From: Comamonadaceae bacterium UBA2334
GTDB taxonomy: Bacteria > Pseudomonadota > Gammaproteobacteria > Burkholderiales > Burkholderiaceae_C
Length of the DNA: 64,000 nt
Assembly (NCBI GenBank): GCA_002344885.1
Contig: DDUQ01000005.1
Coordinates: 20,168-84,167 of the forward strand
Reading direction: 5' to 3'
The notes below the pieces were generated by a model. It worked only from the letters and a program-made list of their open reading frames with translations. It ran no database searches and had not been told where the DNA came from. Made by a program: the position numbers and the translations under genes. Each line of letters opens with the position of its first letter. Within the stretch, counting starts at the first letter, position 1. Of the stretch, positions 51,840 to 60,416 are shown one piece after another.

Positions 51840-51884
51840 GTAGCAATATATTTATACAAATATTGCGTTGAAGCCGTTTTTGCT
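51840..51884 (-). repeat. Dispersed AT-rich repeat, copy E, between gspC and cobT
   Basis: Read on the minus strand it runs AGCAAAAACGGCTTCAACGC and ends ATTGCTAC, in line with the other copies. It also folds: GCAATAT pairs with ATATTGC (51843-51866). It lies 4 bp after the gspC stop in a convergent gap and may terminate both transcripts. Confidence 0.7.
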
Positions 51885-51921
51885 GTTTATTCAAGCTTTC
51901 GCTGATTTCGGCAAAGGGCCG

Positions 51922-53037
51922 TCAAACGGGCGTTGCGGTCGCGGACGGTGGTGCGCTCGCTTCGTTCTGCTGGCTCACACCTGCCGACTCGAAGGTGGCC
52001 ATCTCGTTCATCAGGTGCGCGGCTGATTGCAACAGCGGCCAGGCCACCAGCGCGCCTGTGCCTTCACCCAAGCGCATTTCCAGGTCGAGCAAGGGTTGGC
52101 CTTGCAAGTGGATGAGCATCAACCGGTGGCCGACCTCGGCCGATCGGTGGGTGAACACCATGTAGTCGGTCACATGGGGGCGCATTTCACGTGCGACCAG
52201 CGCGGCTGCCCCGGCTATGAAACCGTCCACCAGGATCACGCGGCGAAGTGCGGCGGCCTGCACCATGGCCCCGGCCATCATGGCAATTTCGAAACCACCC
52301 ATGGCCGCCAGGACGGCCAGTCCTGTCTTGGCGTCACGGTGTTTGCGCGACACGTCGAACAACACCCTCAGCTTGTGTTCCAGCTGGGCATCGTTCAAGC
52401 CCGTTCCACGTCCGACGGCATCGTCGAGCTGGACATTGCACAGCCGCGACAGCAGCAGCGCTGCACTCGACGTGTTGCCGATGCCCATTTCGCCGAACGC
52501 CATCACGTTACCCGGCAAATGGTTGACGATGTCCATGCCCGCGCCCAGGGCCGAGAGCGCCTGGGCACCGGTCATGGCCGGACCGCGGGCCATGTTGCGC
52601 GTACCGAACCCGATTTTTCTGCGCAACAGGACGGCAGAAGAGGCGGGCACCGGGTCAGCCTCATCCGGGATGGCTGATGCCACACCGGCATCGACAAGCG
52701 TGAGGCCGAAACCATGTTGCCTGGCCAGCACGTTCACGGCAGCGCCGCCACGCATCATGTTCAGCACCATTTGCACGGTGACGGCCTGGGGGTAGGCCGA
52801 CACACCTTCGTCGGCGATGCCGTGGTCTGCAGCAAACACAACGATTTGCGGCGCATCAAACGCCAGCGTGGTGGTTTGTTGAATCAACCCGATTTGCAAG
52901 GCCAGGCTTTCCAGTTTGCCCAGTGCGCCCAGCGGTTTGGTTTTGTTGTCCAGCTTGCGACGCAATTCCGCTTCCAATGTCGCGTCGGCTGTGGTGGCCA
53001 CCTGGGGCAGTTTGAGGGAGGCAGAAGGTTTGTTCAC
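51922..53037 (-). CDS. cobT: Nicotinate-nucleotide-dimethylbenzimidazole phosphoribosyltransferase CobT
   Basis: CobT activates the lower ligand of cobalamin by making alpha-ribazole-5'-phosphate from dimethylbenzimidazole and nicotinate mononucleotide. The 371-residue protein has LDNKTKPLGALGKLESLALQ near the N-terminus, VFAADHGIADEGVSAYP, GEMGIGNTSSAALL and a C-terminal LGEGTGALVAWPLLQSA with the general-base Glu, all typical of CobT. It starts at GTG 53037, overlapping the ilvA stop (GTGA), so it is probably expressed with ilvA although the pathways differ. No other cobalamin gene is in view. Confidence 0.95.
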   Translation of the reverse strand: MNKPSASLKLPQVATTADATLEAELRRKLDNKTKPLGALGKLESLALQIGLIQQTTTLAFDAPQIVVFAADHGIADEGVSAYPQAVTVQMVLNMMRGGAAVNVLARQHGFGLTLVDAGVASAIPDEADPVPASSAVLLRRKIGFGTRNMARGPAMTGAQALSALGAGMDIVNHLPGNVMAFGEMGIGNTSSAALLLSRLCNVQLDDAVGRGTGLNDAQLEHKLRVLFDVSRKHRDAKTGLAVLAAMGGFEIAMMAGAMVQAAALRRVILVDGFIAGAAALVAREMRPHVTDYMVFTHRSAEVGHRLMLIHLQGQPLLDLEMRLGEGTGALVAWPLLQSAAHLMNEMATFESAGVSQQNEASAPPSATATPV

Positions 53038-54695
53038 GCTGGACTCGCTGGTTGTCGCAGGAACAGTTGGTAAACCGGGTTGTGCGTTTCATCGACACAG
53101 GGGTAACCCAGTGTGGTCAGAAATTCTGCAAAGGCCTGGTCGTCGGACGGGGGCACCTGGATGCCCACCAGAATGCGGCCATAATCGGCGCCCTGGTTGC
53201 GGTAATGAAAGAGGCTGATGTTCCAGCCCGGGCGCATGAGGCTGAGGAACGACATCAGTGCACCCGGCCGTTCCGGAAATTCGAACCGCAACAGCCTCTC
53301 GTCCTGGGCCAGGGCGGATGGTCCGCCGACCATGTGTCGGATGTGCTCCTTGGCCAGTTCATCGTGGGTCAGGTCCAGTGCCGAAAAACCGTTGTCGGTG
53401 AAGGCCTGTGCAATGTGTGCACTTTCGCCCTTCTGGTGCGTGGTCAACCCGACAAATACGTGTGCCTTGTGCTGGTCGCTGATGCGGTAGTTGAACTCGG
53501 TCACGTTGCGCGGCCCACTGGTGCCACCAAAGCCGGGCAGGTTGCCGATGAGGCCGCAGAAGCGGCGGAAACTGCCGCGCTCCTCCGGGATGGTGACGGC
53601 AAACAGGGCTTCGCGTTCTTCGCCCACTTCTGCGCGTTCGGCCACGAACCGCAGGCGGTCGAAGTTCATGTTGGCACCGCACAGGATGGCCGCATAGGTT
53701 TCGCCCTGTGTGCCGCGCTCGGCTACATATTGCTTGATGGCGGCCACGGCCAGGGCACCAGCGGGTTCGACAATGCTTCGAGTGTCGACAAAAATGTCCT
53801 TGATGGCGGCGCAAACGGCATCGGTGTCCACGGTCATGAACTCGTCCACCAGCCCTCGGGCGATGCGGAACGTCTCCTCACCGACCAGCTTCACGGCCGT
53901 GCCGTCCGAAAACAGGCCCACGTCCTGGAGCGTCACCCGTTGACCGGCTGTGACCGACTGCATCATGGCGCACGAGTCGTTCATCTGCACGCCCACCACT
54001 TTGATGTCTGGGCGGACGGCCTTGATGTAGTTGGCCACGCCTGATATCAACCCGCCGCCGCCGATGGCCACAAAAATGGCATCGAGTCGGGCACTGCCCA
54101 GCAGTTGCAACTGCCGCAGGACTTCCATGGCTACCGTGCCCTGGCCTGCGATCACATCGGGATCGTCGAAGGGGTGAACAAAGGTCAGACCTTCAGCTTG
54201 CTGCAGTTTGACCGAGTGGTTGTAGGCATCGGTGTAGCTGTCGCCATGCAGCACGACTTCACCCCCGAGGGTCCGAACCGCGTCAATCTTGACCTGTGGT
54301 GTGGTCGTGGGCATGACGATGACGGCCCGGGTGCCCAATTTGCGTGCACTCATGGCGACACCCTGGGCATGGTTACCCGCCGATGCACAGATCACCCCCT
54401 TGCGCAACTGCTGCGGTGAGAGGTGGGCCATCTTGTTGTAGGCGCCGCGCAGTTTGAAGCTGAACACCGGTTGCTGGTCTTCCCGCTTGAGCAGCACGGT
54501 GTTGCCCAGCCGACTGCTCAGCGAACGGGCTGGCTCCAGCGGCGATTCGATGGCCACGTCATACACCCTGGCGTTCAGGATGCGCTGCAGGTAGTCCTGC
54601 GGGGTCGATGGCGGCTGGACGGCTGTTGCGGACGGGCTGGCAGGCGCAGCGGCCATGGCCTGCTGCGTGTTGGGTTGATCGGAGGCGGCGGTCAT
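53034..54695 (-). CDS. ilvA: Biosynthetic threonine ammonia-lyase IlvA
   Basis: IlvA deaminates threonine to 2-oxobutanoate, the first step of isoleucine synthesis, and is inhibited by isoleucine. The 553-residue protein has a PLP catalytic domain (about 45-360; FSFKLRGAYNKM contains the PLP lysine, and IGGGGLISG binds phosphate) and two C-terminal ACT-like regulatory domains (about 370-550), the long biosynthetic form. AGGAAA precedes the ATG at 54695; the upstream in-frame extension crosses a terminator and is not coding. A strong intrinsic terminator lies 39-71 bp upstream in its leader. Confidence 0.96.
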   Translation of the reverse strand: MTAASDQPNTQQAMAAAPASPSATAVQPPSTPQDYLQRILNARVYDVAIESPLEPARSLSSRLGNTVLLKREDQQPVFSFKLRGAYNKMAHLSPQQLRKGVICASAGNHAQGVAMSARKLGTRAVIVMPTTTPQVKIDAVRTLGGEVVLHGDSYTDAYNHSVKLQQAEGLTFVHPFDDPDVIAGQGTVAMEVLRQLQLLGSARLDAIFVAIGGGGLISGVANYIKAVRPDIKVVGVQMNDSCAMMQSVTAGQRVTLQDVGLFSDGTAVKLVGEETFRIARGLVDEFMTVDTDAVCAAIKDIFVDTRSIVEPAGALAVAAIKQYVAERGTQGETYAAILCGANMNFDRLRFVAERAEVGEEREALFAVTIPEERGSFRRFCGLIGNLPGFGGTSGPRNVTEFNYRISDQHKAHVFVGLTTHQKGESAHIAQAFTDNGFSALDLTHDELAKEHIRHMVGGPSALAQDERLLRFEFPERPGALMSFLSLMRPGWNISLFHYRNQGADYGRILVGIQVPPSDDQAFAEFLTTLGYPCVDETHNPVYQLFLRQPASPA

Positions 54696-54733
54696 TTGGG
54701 TTTCCTTGCGCCCGATCATAGTGGGCAAAACCC

Positions 54734-54766
54734 AAAAAAAAGCCCCGAGCCGTGAGGCTCGGGGCT
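54734..54766 (-). terminator. Intrinsic terminator inside the ilvA leader (candidate attenuator)
   Basis: On the minus strand AGCCCCGAGCC, a TCAC loop and GGCTCGGGGCT form a perfect 11-bp stem followed by eight T (54741-54734). It points toward ilvA and lies only 39 bp before its ATG. No minus-strand gene ends just upstream; hisC starts on the plus strand 205 bp away. It therefore ends a short leader or small RNA, or acts as a conditional attenuator. Confidence 0.88.
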
Positions 54767-54971
54767 GAATCCACCGATACAGAAAAGGTGGAGGAGACAA
54801 CAGGTGTGTCGGTGTCAACCTTCAAGGTCTCAACCAAAACTTACAATGATGTTACCTACAAAGATGCTGCAACGCAACAAGACGAACCTGAATAAGTCGC
54901 TTTTCTGACAGCTTTAGTGAACCTCCACTAGTCTTGTCGGTACCCGGCCCGGTCAGCAGGCGTCCATTCTC

Positions 54972-56078
54972 ATGCCGAACACACTTCCACCTTCATCAGC
55001 CATCGGACGCATCCGTCAGGACATCCAGTCCATGCACGCCTATGCCGTTCAGGATGCCTCTGGCCTCATCAAGCTCGACGCCATGGAAAACCCCTTTTCG
55101 CTGCCCGATGCGTTGCAGGCGGAATTGGGCCAACGCCTGGGCAGGGTGGCTGTCAACCGGTACCCGGGCCCGCGCACCGAAGCGCTCCGTGCCGCACTGG
55201 GGCGTTACGCTGGCGTGCCAGACGGCTTTGACCTGATGCTCGGCAACGGCTCGGATGAACTCATCAGCCTGCTGGCGATGGCCTGTGACAAACCGGACCC
55301 GGACGGGCGGCCGGCTGCCATCCTGGCACCGGTGCCGGGCTTCGTGATGTATGCCATGAGCGCGCAACTGCAGGGCTTGTCTTTTGTGGGGGTGCCCCTG
55401 ACCGCCGATTTCGAGCTGGACGAGGCTGCCATGCTGGCCGCCATTGCAGAGCATCGGCCTGCGGTGGTGTACCTGGCCTACCCGAACAACCCGACTGCCA
55501 ACCTCTGGGATGACGAGGCCATCGAGCGCATCGTGGTGGCGCAGGGTGAACAGGGTGGCATCGTGGTCATGGATGAGGCCTACCAGCCGTTTGCGGCCCG
55601 CAGCTACCTTGGCCGGTTGGCGCGTCATGGCCACGTGTTGCTGATGCGCACCTTGTCCAAATTCGGGCTGGCGGGTGTCCGTCTGGGTTACATGATTGGC
55701 CCGAAAGCGCTGGTTGCCGAGGTGGACAAGGTGCGGCCACCCTACAACATCAGCGTGCTCAATACCGAGTGCGCGCTGTTCGCGCTGGAGCATGCCGATG
55801 TGTTTGCGCAACAGGCTGCACTGATCCGTGCCGAGCGGGAGGCCCTGCTGCGCAGTCTGGGTCAGTTGCCCGGTGTGGTGACCTTCCCGAGTGAGGCCAA
55901 CATGATCCTGGTCCGTGTGCCGGACGCGCAGCGGTGTTTCGACGGGATGAAGCGTGCTGGTGTGCTGGTGAAGAATGTTTCTAAAATGCATACTCTGCTG
56001 CACAACTGCTTGCGCCTGACCGTGGGCACGCCGGACGAGAACCGGCGCATGCTGGCAGCCTTACAGTCCACCTTATGA
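54972..56078 (+). CDS. hisC: Histidinol-phosphate aminotransferase HisC
   Basis: HisC transfers the amino group of glutamate to imidazole-acetol phosphate in histidine synthesis. The 368-residue class I/II aminotransferase has the early DAMENPFSLP, GNGSDELISLL in the PLP region, YPNNPTANLWDD, and RTLSKFGLAGVRLGYMIG with the PLP lysine. It is the first his gene here: hisG and hisD, which usually lie upstream, are not in the window, and ilvA is divergent. It overlaps hisB by ATGA. Transcription of the his run probably begins in the 276-bp gap. Confidence 0.96.
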   Translation: MPNTLPPSSAIGRIRQDIQSMHAYAVQDASGLIKLDAMENPFSLPDALQAELGQRLGRVAVNRYPGPRTEALRAALGRYAGVPDGFDLMLGNGSDELISLLAMACDKPDPDGRPAAILAPVPGFVMYAMSAQLQGLSFVGVPLTADFELDEAAMLAAIAEHRPAVVYLAYPNNPTANLWDDEAIERIVVAQGEQGGIVVMDEAYQPFAARSYLGRLARHGHVLLMRTLSKFGLAGVRLGYMIGPKALVAEVDKVRPPYNISVLNTECALFALEHADVFAQQAALIRAEREALLRSLGQLPGVVTFPSEANMILVRVPDAQRCFDGMKRAGVLVKNVSKMHTLLHNCLRLTVGTPDENRRMLAALQSTL

Positions 56079-56692
56079 ACCTCTCTTGTGAGTCTGCGCC
56101 CATTGCCCGCCAAGCGGATGTGGTGCGCAAAACGGCTGAAACGAACATCCGCGTCGTGCTCAACCTCGATGGAACAGGCGCCTCGCGCCTCGCCACAGGC
56201 ATCGGGTTTTTTGACCACATGCTCGACCAGATTGCCAGGCATGGCCTGATCGACCTCGACATTCAGGTGGAAGGCGATCTGCACATCGACGGTCACCACA
56301 CCGTCGAGGACGTGGGCATCACCCTCGGTCAGGCCGTTGCCCGTGCGGTGGGTGACAAAAAGGGGTTGCGCCGGTATGGCCATGCCTATGTGCCGCTGGA
56401 TGAGGCGCTGTCGCGCGTGGTGGTCGATTTCTCAGGTCGCCCCGGCTTGCACATGCACGTGCCCTTCACGGCGGGCATGATCGGCGCGTTCGACACCCAG
56501 CTCACCTTCGAGTTCTTCCAGGGTTTCGTGAACCACGCCGGCGTGACCTTGCACATTGACAACCTGAAGGGCACCAACGCGCACCACCAGGCTGAAACCG
56601 TGTTCAAGGCCTTTGCACGGGCGATCCGGATGGCCCTGGAGGTGGATCCACGCATGGGTAATGTCATCCCGTCCACCAAAGGCTCGCTGTAA
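56075..56692 (+). CDS. hisB: Imidazoleglycerol-phosphate dehydratase HisB
   Basis: HisB dehydrates imidazoleglycerol phosphate using bound manganese. The 205-residue monofunctional form has ASRLATGIGFFDHMLDQI, DGHHTVEDVGITLGQA, VDFSGRPGL, and HHQAETVFKAFARA with the metal-binding His/Glu clusters of the two internal repeats. It lacks the N-terminal phosphatase domain of E. coli HisB. The start overlaps the hisC stop. Confidence 0.96.
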   Translation: MNLSCESAPIARQADVVRKTAETNIRVVLNLDGTGASRLATGIGFFDHMLDQIARHGLIDLDIQVEGDLHIDGHHTVEDVGITLGQAVARAVGDKKGLRRYGHAYVPLDEALSRVVVDFSGRPGLHMHVPFTAGMIGAFDTQLTFEFFQGFVNHAGVTLHIDNLKGTNAHHQAETVFKAFARAIRMALEVDPRMGNVIPSTKGSL

Positions 56693-56736
56693 CCGGCCGG
56701 CGGGTGTCAACAGATTTTTTCCCTACGATTGTTTCC

Positions 56737-57399
56737 ATGATCCGAAGAATGGTGGCAGTGGTGGACTACGGCAGTGGCAACTTGCGCTCCGTGTCCCAGG
56801 CCGTGATGCATGTGGCGCAAGCCGAAGACATCGAGGTGCGTGTGACGTCGCACGCCGCCGATGTGATGGCCGCCGAGCGGGTGGTGCTCCCGGGACAGGG
56901 CCACATGGCCGATTGCATGCGCGAACTGGCCCAATCCGGCCTGCTGGATGCTGTGTTGCATGCGGCGGCCAACAAGCCGCTGTTCGGCGTGTGCGTGGGC
57001 ATGCAGATGCTGCTGGAGCGCAGCGAGGAGGGGCCGTGTGATGGCCTGGGTCTGATACCCGGTGCCGTGGTGCGCTTCCAGCTGCAGGGTCGGCTACAGG
57101 CCGATGGCAGCCGCTTCAAAGTGCCGCAGATGGGCTGGAACCGTGTGCACCATGAATTGGGGCGCGGGGCATCACACCCCGTGTGGTCAGGCGTGCCGGA
57201 TGGTGCCTATTTTTACTTCGTGCACAGCTACCATGCCCATCCGTCCCAAGTGTTGCACAGTGTGGGCGAGACCGACTACGGCAGCCGTTTCTCGTCGGCC
57301 ATTGCCCGCGACAACATCTTTGCCACGCAGTTTCACCCTGAAAAAAGTGCTGCGCAAGGTTTGCAGCTGTACCGCAATTTTCTGAATTGGCAGCCCTGA
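56737..57399 (+). CDS. hisH: Imidazole glycerol phosphate synthase glutaminase subunit HisH
   Basis: HisH supplies ammonia to HisF. The product (220 residues from ATG 56737) is a class I glutamine amidotransferase: VVDYGSGNLRSV at the start, the nucleophile in FGVCVGMQMLLE, and the His-Glu pair in TQFHPEKSAAQG. In most HisH proteins the elbow reads GICLGMQ, so Val for Ile and Leu is a mild change. The ATG at 56737 or 56749 is plausible; a GTG frame to 56704 is less so. It lies 44 bp after hisB. Confidence 0.94.
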   Translation: MIRRMVAVVDYGSGNLRSVSQAVMHVAQAEDIEVRVTSHAADVMAAERVVLPGQGHMADCMRELAQSGLLDAVLHAAANKPLFGVCVGMQMLLERSEEGPCDGLGLIPGAVVRFQLQGRLQADGSRFKVPQMGWNRVHHELGRGASHPVWSGVPDGAYFYFVHSYHAHPSQVLHSVGETDYGSRFSSAIARDNIFATQFHPEKSAAQGLQLYRNFLNWQP

Positions 57400-57452
57400 C
57401 GGCTGCCGGTTGTCTCCCACCTTTTCAACTCCCCTTCACTTCTTTTTCTGCC

Positions 57453-58193
57453 ATGTTGCTCATTCCTGCCATTGACATGAAAGACGGCCAGTGTGTTCGC
57501 CTCAAGCAAGGCGACATGGATCAAACCACCGTCTTCGGTGAAGATCCAGCGGCAGTGGCCAGAAGCTGGGTAGACAAAGGTGCCCGTCGCATCCACCTGG
57601 TCGATCTCAACGGTGCATTCGCGGGCAAGCCCAAGAACGAGGCGGCCATCAAGCGCATCCTCAAAGAGGTGGGTGACGAGGTGGACGTGCAGCTGGGCGG
57701 TGGCATCCGCGACATGGACACCATCGAGCGTTACCTGGACGCAGGCCTGCGTTACGTCATCATCGGCACCGCAGCGGTGAAAAATCCGGGTTTCCTGCAG
57801 GATGCCTGCACGGCATTTGGCGGGCACATCATCGTTGGCCTCGACGCGAAGGATGGCAAGGTGGCGACCGATGGCTGGAGCAAGCTGACAGGCCACGAAG
57901 TCATCGACCTGGGCAAAAAATTTGAAGACTACGGTGTCGAGTCCATCATTTACACCGACATCGGCCGTGACGGCATGCTCAGCGGCATCAACATCGAGGC
58001 CACCGTCAAGCTGGCGCAGGCCCTCAGCATTCCCGTCATCGCATCGGGTGGCCTGTCGAACCTGGATGACATCCGTGCCCTGTGTGCCGTGGAAGGCGAA
58101 GGTGTCGAGGGTGTGATTTGCGGTCGCTCCATCTACAGCGGTGACCTGGATTTTGAAGCCGCCCAGCAACTGGCTGACGAACTCAATGGCTGA
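57453..58193 (+). CDS. hisA: Phosphoribosylformimino-AICAR phosphate isomerase HisA
   Basis: HisA (246 residues) is a TIM-barrel isomerase. MLLIPAIDMKDGQCVRLKQG carries the first catalytic Asp (IPAIDMKDG), VDLNGAFAGKPKN follows, DVQLGGGIRD and IYTDIGRDGMLSG hold the second Asp and a phosphate loop, and VIASGGLSNLDDI is the other. The ATG at 57453 is fixed by the family N-terminus. Its stop lies inside the start region of the mutarotase gene (8-bp overlap). Confidence 0.96.
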   Translation: MLLIPAIDMKDGQCVRLKQGDMDQTTVFGEDPAAVARSWVDKGARRIHLVDLNGAFAGKPKNEAAIKRILKEVGDEVDVQLGGGIRDMDTIERYLDAGLRYVIIGTAAVKNPGFLQDACTAFGGHIIVGLDAKDGKVATDGWSKLTGHEVIDLGKKFEDYGVESIIYTDIGRDGMLSGINIEATVKLAQALSIPVIASGGLSNLDDIRALCAVEGEGVEGVICGRSIYSGDLDFEAAQQLADELNG

Positions 58194-59115
58194 TCTGCCA
58201 CCTGCGGGTTCCTCTTGCGGGCGGGATGAGGGTTTCACGACAACGGCAGGGGTGACGGCTAGCTGCAGCTTCACCACCGTCGGGGGGCAGCCGGCGCTGC
58301 GTTTGGCGCTGCAGCAGGGCGATGCGGTGGTGGTGGCGCTCCAAGGTGCCCAGGTGTTGTCCTGGGAAGCGGCGGGCCGCGAGCGCTTGTTTCTGAGCCC
58401 GCGCGCCAGGCTGGATGGGCATTCGGCCATCCGTGGCGGCATTCCCGTCTGTTTTCCGCAGTTCAACCAACGCGGTCCGTTGGTGAAGCATGGCTTTGCT
58501 CGCAATGTGCGCTGGCACGTCCGGCCTGAATGGGTGGCTTCGGACGGCGCGGCCGTGGTGTCGTTCAGCCTGACCGATGCGGACCTGGCACAGGGAGTCT
58601 GGGCGCAACGGTTCGCGGCAAGCATTGACGTTGCCTTGTCGCCAGGCGCCTTGCAGGTCACGCTGTCGGTGAGCAACCGTGAACCCGTGGGGCGCACCGA
58701 TGCGCCGCTGGCCTTCACCGGTGCGTTGCACACCTACCTCGCGGTCGATGACGTGGGGCAGGCCACGCTCTCTGGCCTGGGTGGACAGGCGGAATGGGAT
58801 GCGGTGGCCGACGTGAATGGCCTTGCGGCCGACGTGCAGCGCTTCCACACAGAATTTGACCGTGTGTACGCCGCATCTCCGCACGCCTTGCTGTTGCGAG
58901 ACGGCGCGCACACGCTGGCCATCAGCCAGAGCCCCTCGTTTGCCAACACGGTGGTGTGGAATCCCGGCGAGCACCTGGGTGCCCAACTGGCTGACATGCC
59001 TGAAAATGGTCACGTGCACATGTTGTGCGTCGAAGCCGCAGCGGTGTTTGCGCCGGTGGAGGTCGCACCGGACACCACCTGGCAAGGCTGGCAAAAGCTG
59101 CAGGTTGTCACTTGA
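58186..59115 (+). CDS. D-hexose-6-phosphate mutarotase (aldose 1-epimerase family)
   Basis: The 309-residue beta-sandwich protein resembles YeaD-type glucose-6-phosphate mutarotases. Visible blocks are DAVVVALQGAQVLSWEA, the substrate Arg region IRGGIPVCFPQFN, LVKHGFARNVRW (catalytic His), FTGALHTYLAVDD (second His) and a late VVWNPGEH with the catalytic Glu further along. It is unrelated to histidine synthesis but sits between hisA and hisF, overlapping the hisA stop by 8 bp, so it is part of the operon transcript. A dispersed repeat lies between it and hisF. Confidence 0.87.
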   Translation: MADLPPAGSSCGRDEGFTTTAGVTASCSFTTVGGQPALRLALQQGDAVVVALQGAQVLSWEAAGRERLFLSPRARLDGHSAIRGGIPVCFPQFNQRGPLVKHGFARNVRWHVRPEWVASDGAAVVSFSLTDADLAQGVWAQRFAASIDVALSPGALQVTLSVSNREPVGRTDAPLAFTGALHTYLAVDDVGQATLSGLGGQAEWDAVADVNGLAADVQRFHTEFDRVYAASPHALLLRDGAHTLAISQSPSFANTVVWNPGEHLGAQLADMPENGHVHMLCVEAAAVFAPVEVAPDTTWQGWQKLQVVT

Positions 59116-59121
59116 TTTTTT

Positions 59122-59166
59122 GTAGCATTTAATTGTTTTCAATCAGGCGGTAAAGCCACTTTTTAT
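59122..59166 (-). repeat. Dispersed AT-rich repeat, copy F, upstream of hisF
   Basis: Read on the minus strand it runs ATAAAAAGTGGC, TTTACCGCCTGATT and ends AAATGCTAC. It nearly fills the 57-bp gap between the mutarotase gene and hisF, ending 6 bp before the hisF ATG. Its orientation relative to the downstream gene is opposite to copies B, C, G and H. Confidence 0.78.
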
Positions 59167-59172
59167 TCATAT

Positions 59173-59973
59173 ATGCTGGCAAAACGAATCATCCCCTGCC
59201 TGGACGTCACCGGTGGCCGTGTGGTCAAGGGTGTCAACTTTGTCGAACTGCGTGATGCAGGCGATCCGGTTGAAATTGCCGCGCGCTACAACGAGCAAGG
59301 TGCCGATGAGCTGACCTTTCTCGATATCACCGCCACCAGCGACGGGCGCGACCTCATCCTTCACATCATCGAAGCGGTGGCCAGCCAGGTGTTCATCCCA
59401 CTCACGGTCGGGGGCGGGGTGCGAACCGTCGAAGATGTGCGCCGTTTGCTCAACGCCGGTGCCGACAAGACCAGCTTCAACTCCGCGGCCATTGCCAATC
59501 CGCAGGTCATCAACGACGCCTCGGCCAAGTACGGTTCGCAGTGCATCGTGGTGGCCATCGATGCCAAACGCCGCAGCCCGGCTGACGAACAGCGGCTGGG
59601 CCCGCACGGGCAGCCTGTCGGGCCGGGGTGGGACGTGTTCAGCCACGGCGGCCGCAAGAACACCGGGCTGGATGCCCTGGCCTGGGCCATTGACATGGCC
59701 CACCGTGGGGCCGGCGAAATCCTGCTCACCAGCATGGACCGGGACGGCACCAAGTCGGGCTTCGATCTGGCGCTCACCCGTGCCGTGGCCGATGCGGTCG
59801 AGGTGCCGGTCATTGCGTCGGGCGGTGTGGGCAACCTCGACCACCTGGCCGACGGCGTGCAGCAGGGTGGTGCCGACGCGGTGCTGGCGGCCAGCATCTT
59901 CCACTATGGTGAGTACACCGTGGCCCAGGCCAAGACCCGCATGGCGGAGCGTGGCATTCCTGTCAGAATTTAG
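59173..59973 (+). CDS. hisF: Imidazole glycerol phosphate synthase cyclase subunit HisF
   Basis: HisF joins ammonia from HisH to PRFAR, forming IGP and AICAR. The 266-residue TIM barrel has MLAKRIIPCLDVTGGRVVKG with the catalytic Asp11, FLDITATSDGRD, PLTVGGGVRTVEDV, LLTSMDRDGTKSG with the second Asp, and VIASGGVGNLDHL. No separate Shine-Dalgarno is clear; its 5' side is a repeat copy, and another begins at the base after its stop codon. Confidence 0.97.
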   Translation: MLAKRIIPCLDVTGGRVVKGVNFVELRDAGDPVEIAARYNEQGADELTFLDITATSDGRDLILHIIEAVASQVFIPLTVGGGVRTVEDVRRLLNAGADKTSFNSAAIANPQVINDASAKYGSQCIVVAIDAKRRSPADEQRLGPHGQPVGPGWDVFSHGGRKNTGLDALAWAIDMAHRGAGEILLTSMDRDGTKSGFDLALTRAVADAVEVPVIASGGVGNLDHLADGVQQGGADAVLAASIFHYGEYTVAQAKTRMAERGIPVRI

Positions 59974-60019
59974 ATAAAAAACAGCCTCTACCGCTTGTTG
60001 CAATTGGCAAGTTAGCTAT
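59974..60019 (+). repeat. Dispersed AT-rich repeat, copy G, forming the hisF-hisI junction
   Basis: The copy runs ATAAAAAACAGCC, CTACCGCTTGTTG and ends TTAGCTAT. It starts directly after the hisF stop (59971-59973) and its last two bases are the A and T of the hisI ATG. The 44-bp intergenic spacer is therefore repeat from end to end. Confidence 0.85.
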
Positions 60020-60416
60020 GGATAAATCGAACTGGTTGGACCAAGTCAAATGGGATGCGGCGGGTCTGGTGCCTGTCATCGCCCAGGAAGCGCACAGCGG
60101 CGACGTGCTCATGTTTGCGTGGATGAACCGTGAGGCACTGGCCAAAACCGCCGAGTTGAAGCGGGCGGTGTACTTCAGCCGCTCCCGCAGCAAGCTGTGG
60201 TTCAAGGGTGAAGAGTCGGGCCATGTGCAAACGGTGCACGACATCCGCCTCGATTGCGACAACGACGTGGTGCTGCTCAAGGTGACGCAACTCGGGCACG
60301 AGCCTGGCATTGCCTGCCACACGGGGCGCCACAGCTGCTTTTTCCAGTCGCTCGCCGACGCCGGTTGGGTCAGCACCGAGCCCGTGCTCAAAGACCCTGA
60401 ACACATTTACAAATGA
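60018..60416 (+). CDS. hisI: Phosphoribosyl-AMP cyclohydrolase HisI
   Basis: HisI opens the purine ring of PR-AMP. The 132-residue monofunctional form has LMFAWMNREALAKT, SRSRSKLWFKGEESGHVQ, and the metal-binding IRLDCDNDVVLLKV and CHTGRHSCFF blocks (Asp-x-Cys-x-Asp and a late Cys), all canonical. The start codon is formed by the end of a dispersed repeat, and no good ribosome binding site is evident in that repeat. Its stop overlaps hisE (ATGA). Confidence 0.96.
   Translation: MDKSNWLDQVKWDAAGLVPVIAQEAHSGDVLMFAWMNREALAKTAELKRAVYFSRSRSKLWFKGEESGHVQTVHDIRLDCDNDVVLLKVTQLGHEPGIACHTGRHSCFFQSLADAGWVSTEPVLKDPEHIYK

Noticed and set aside
54559..54837. 92-residue minus-strand frame beginning with Val/Thr-rich peptide upstream of ilvA, considered as a leader peptide gene
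   Set aside because: It starts with TTG, has no clear ribosome binding site, runs through the terminator hairpin and into ilvA. I kept only the terminator and mention the peptide as a weak point.
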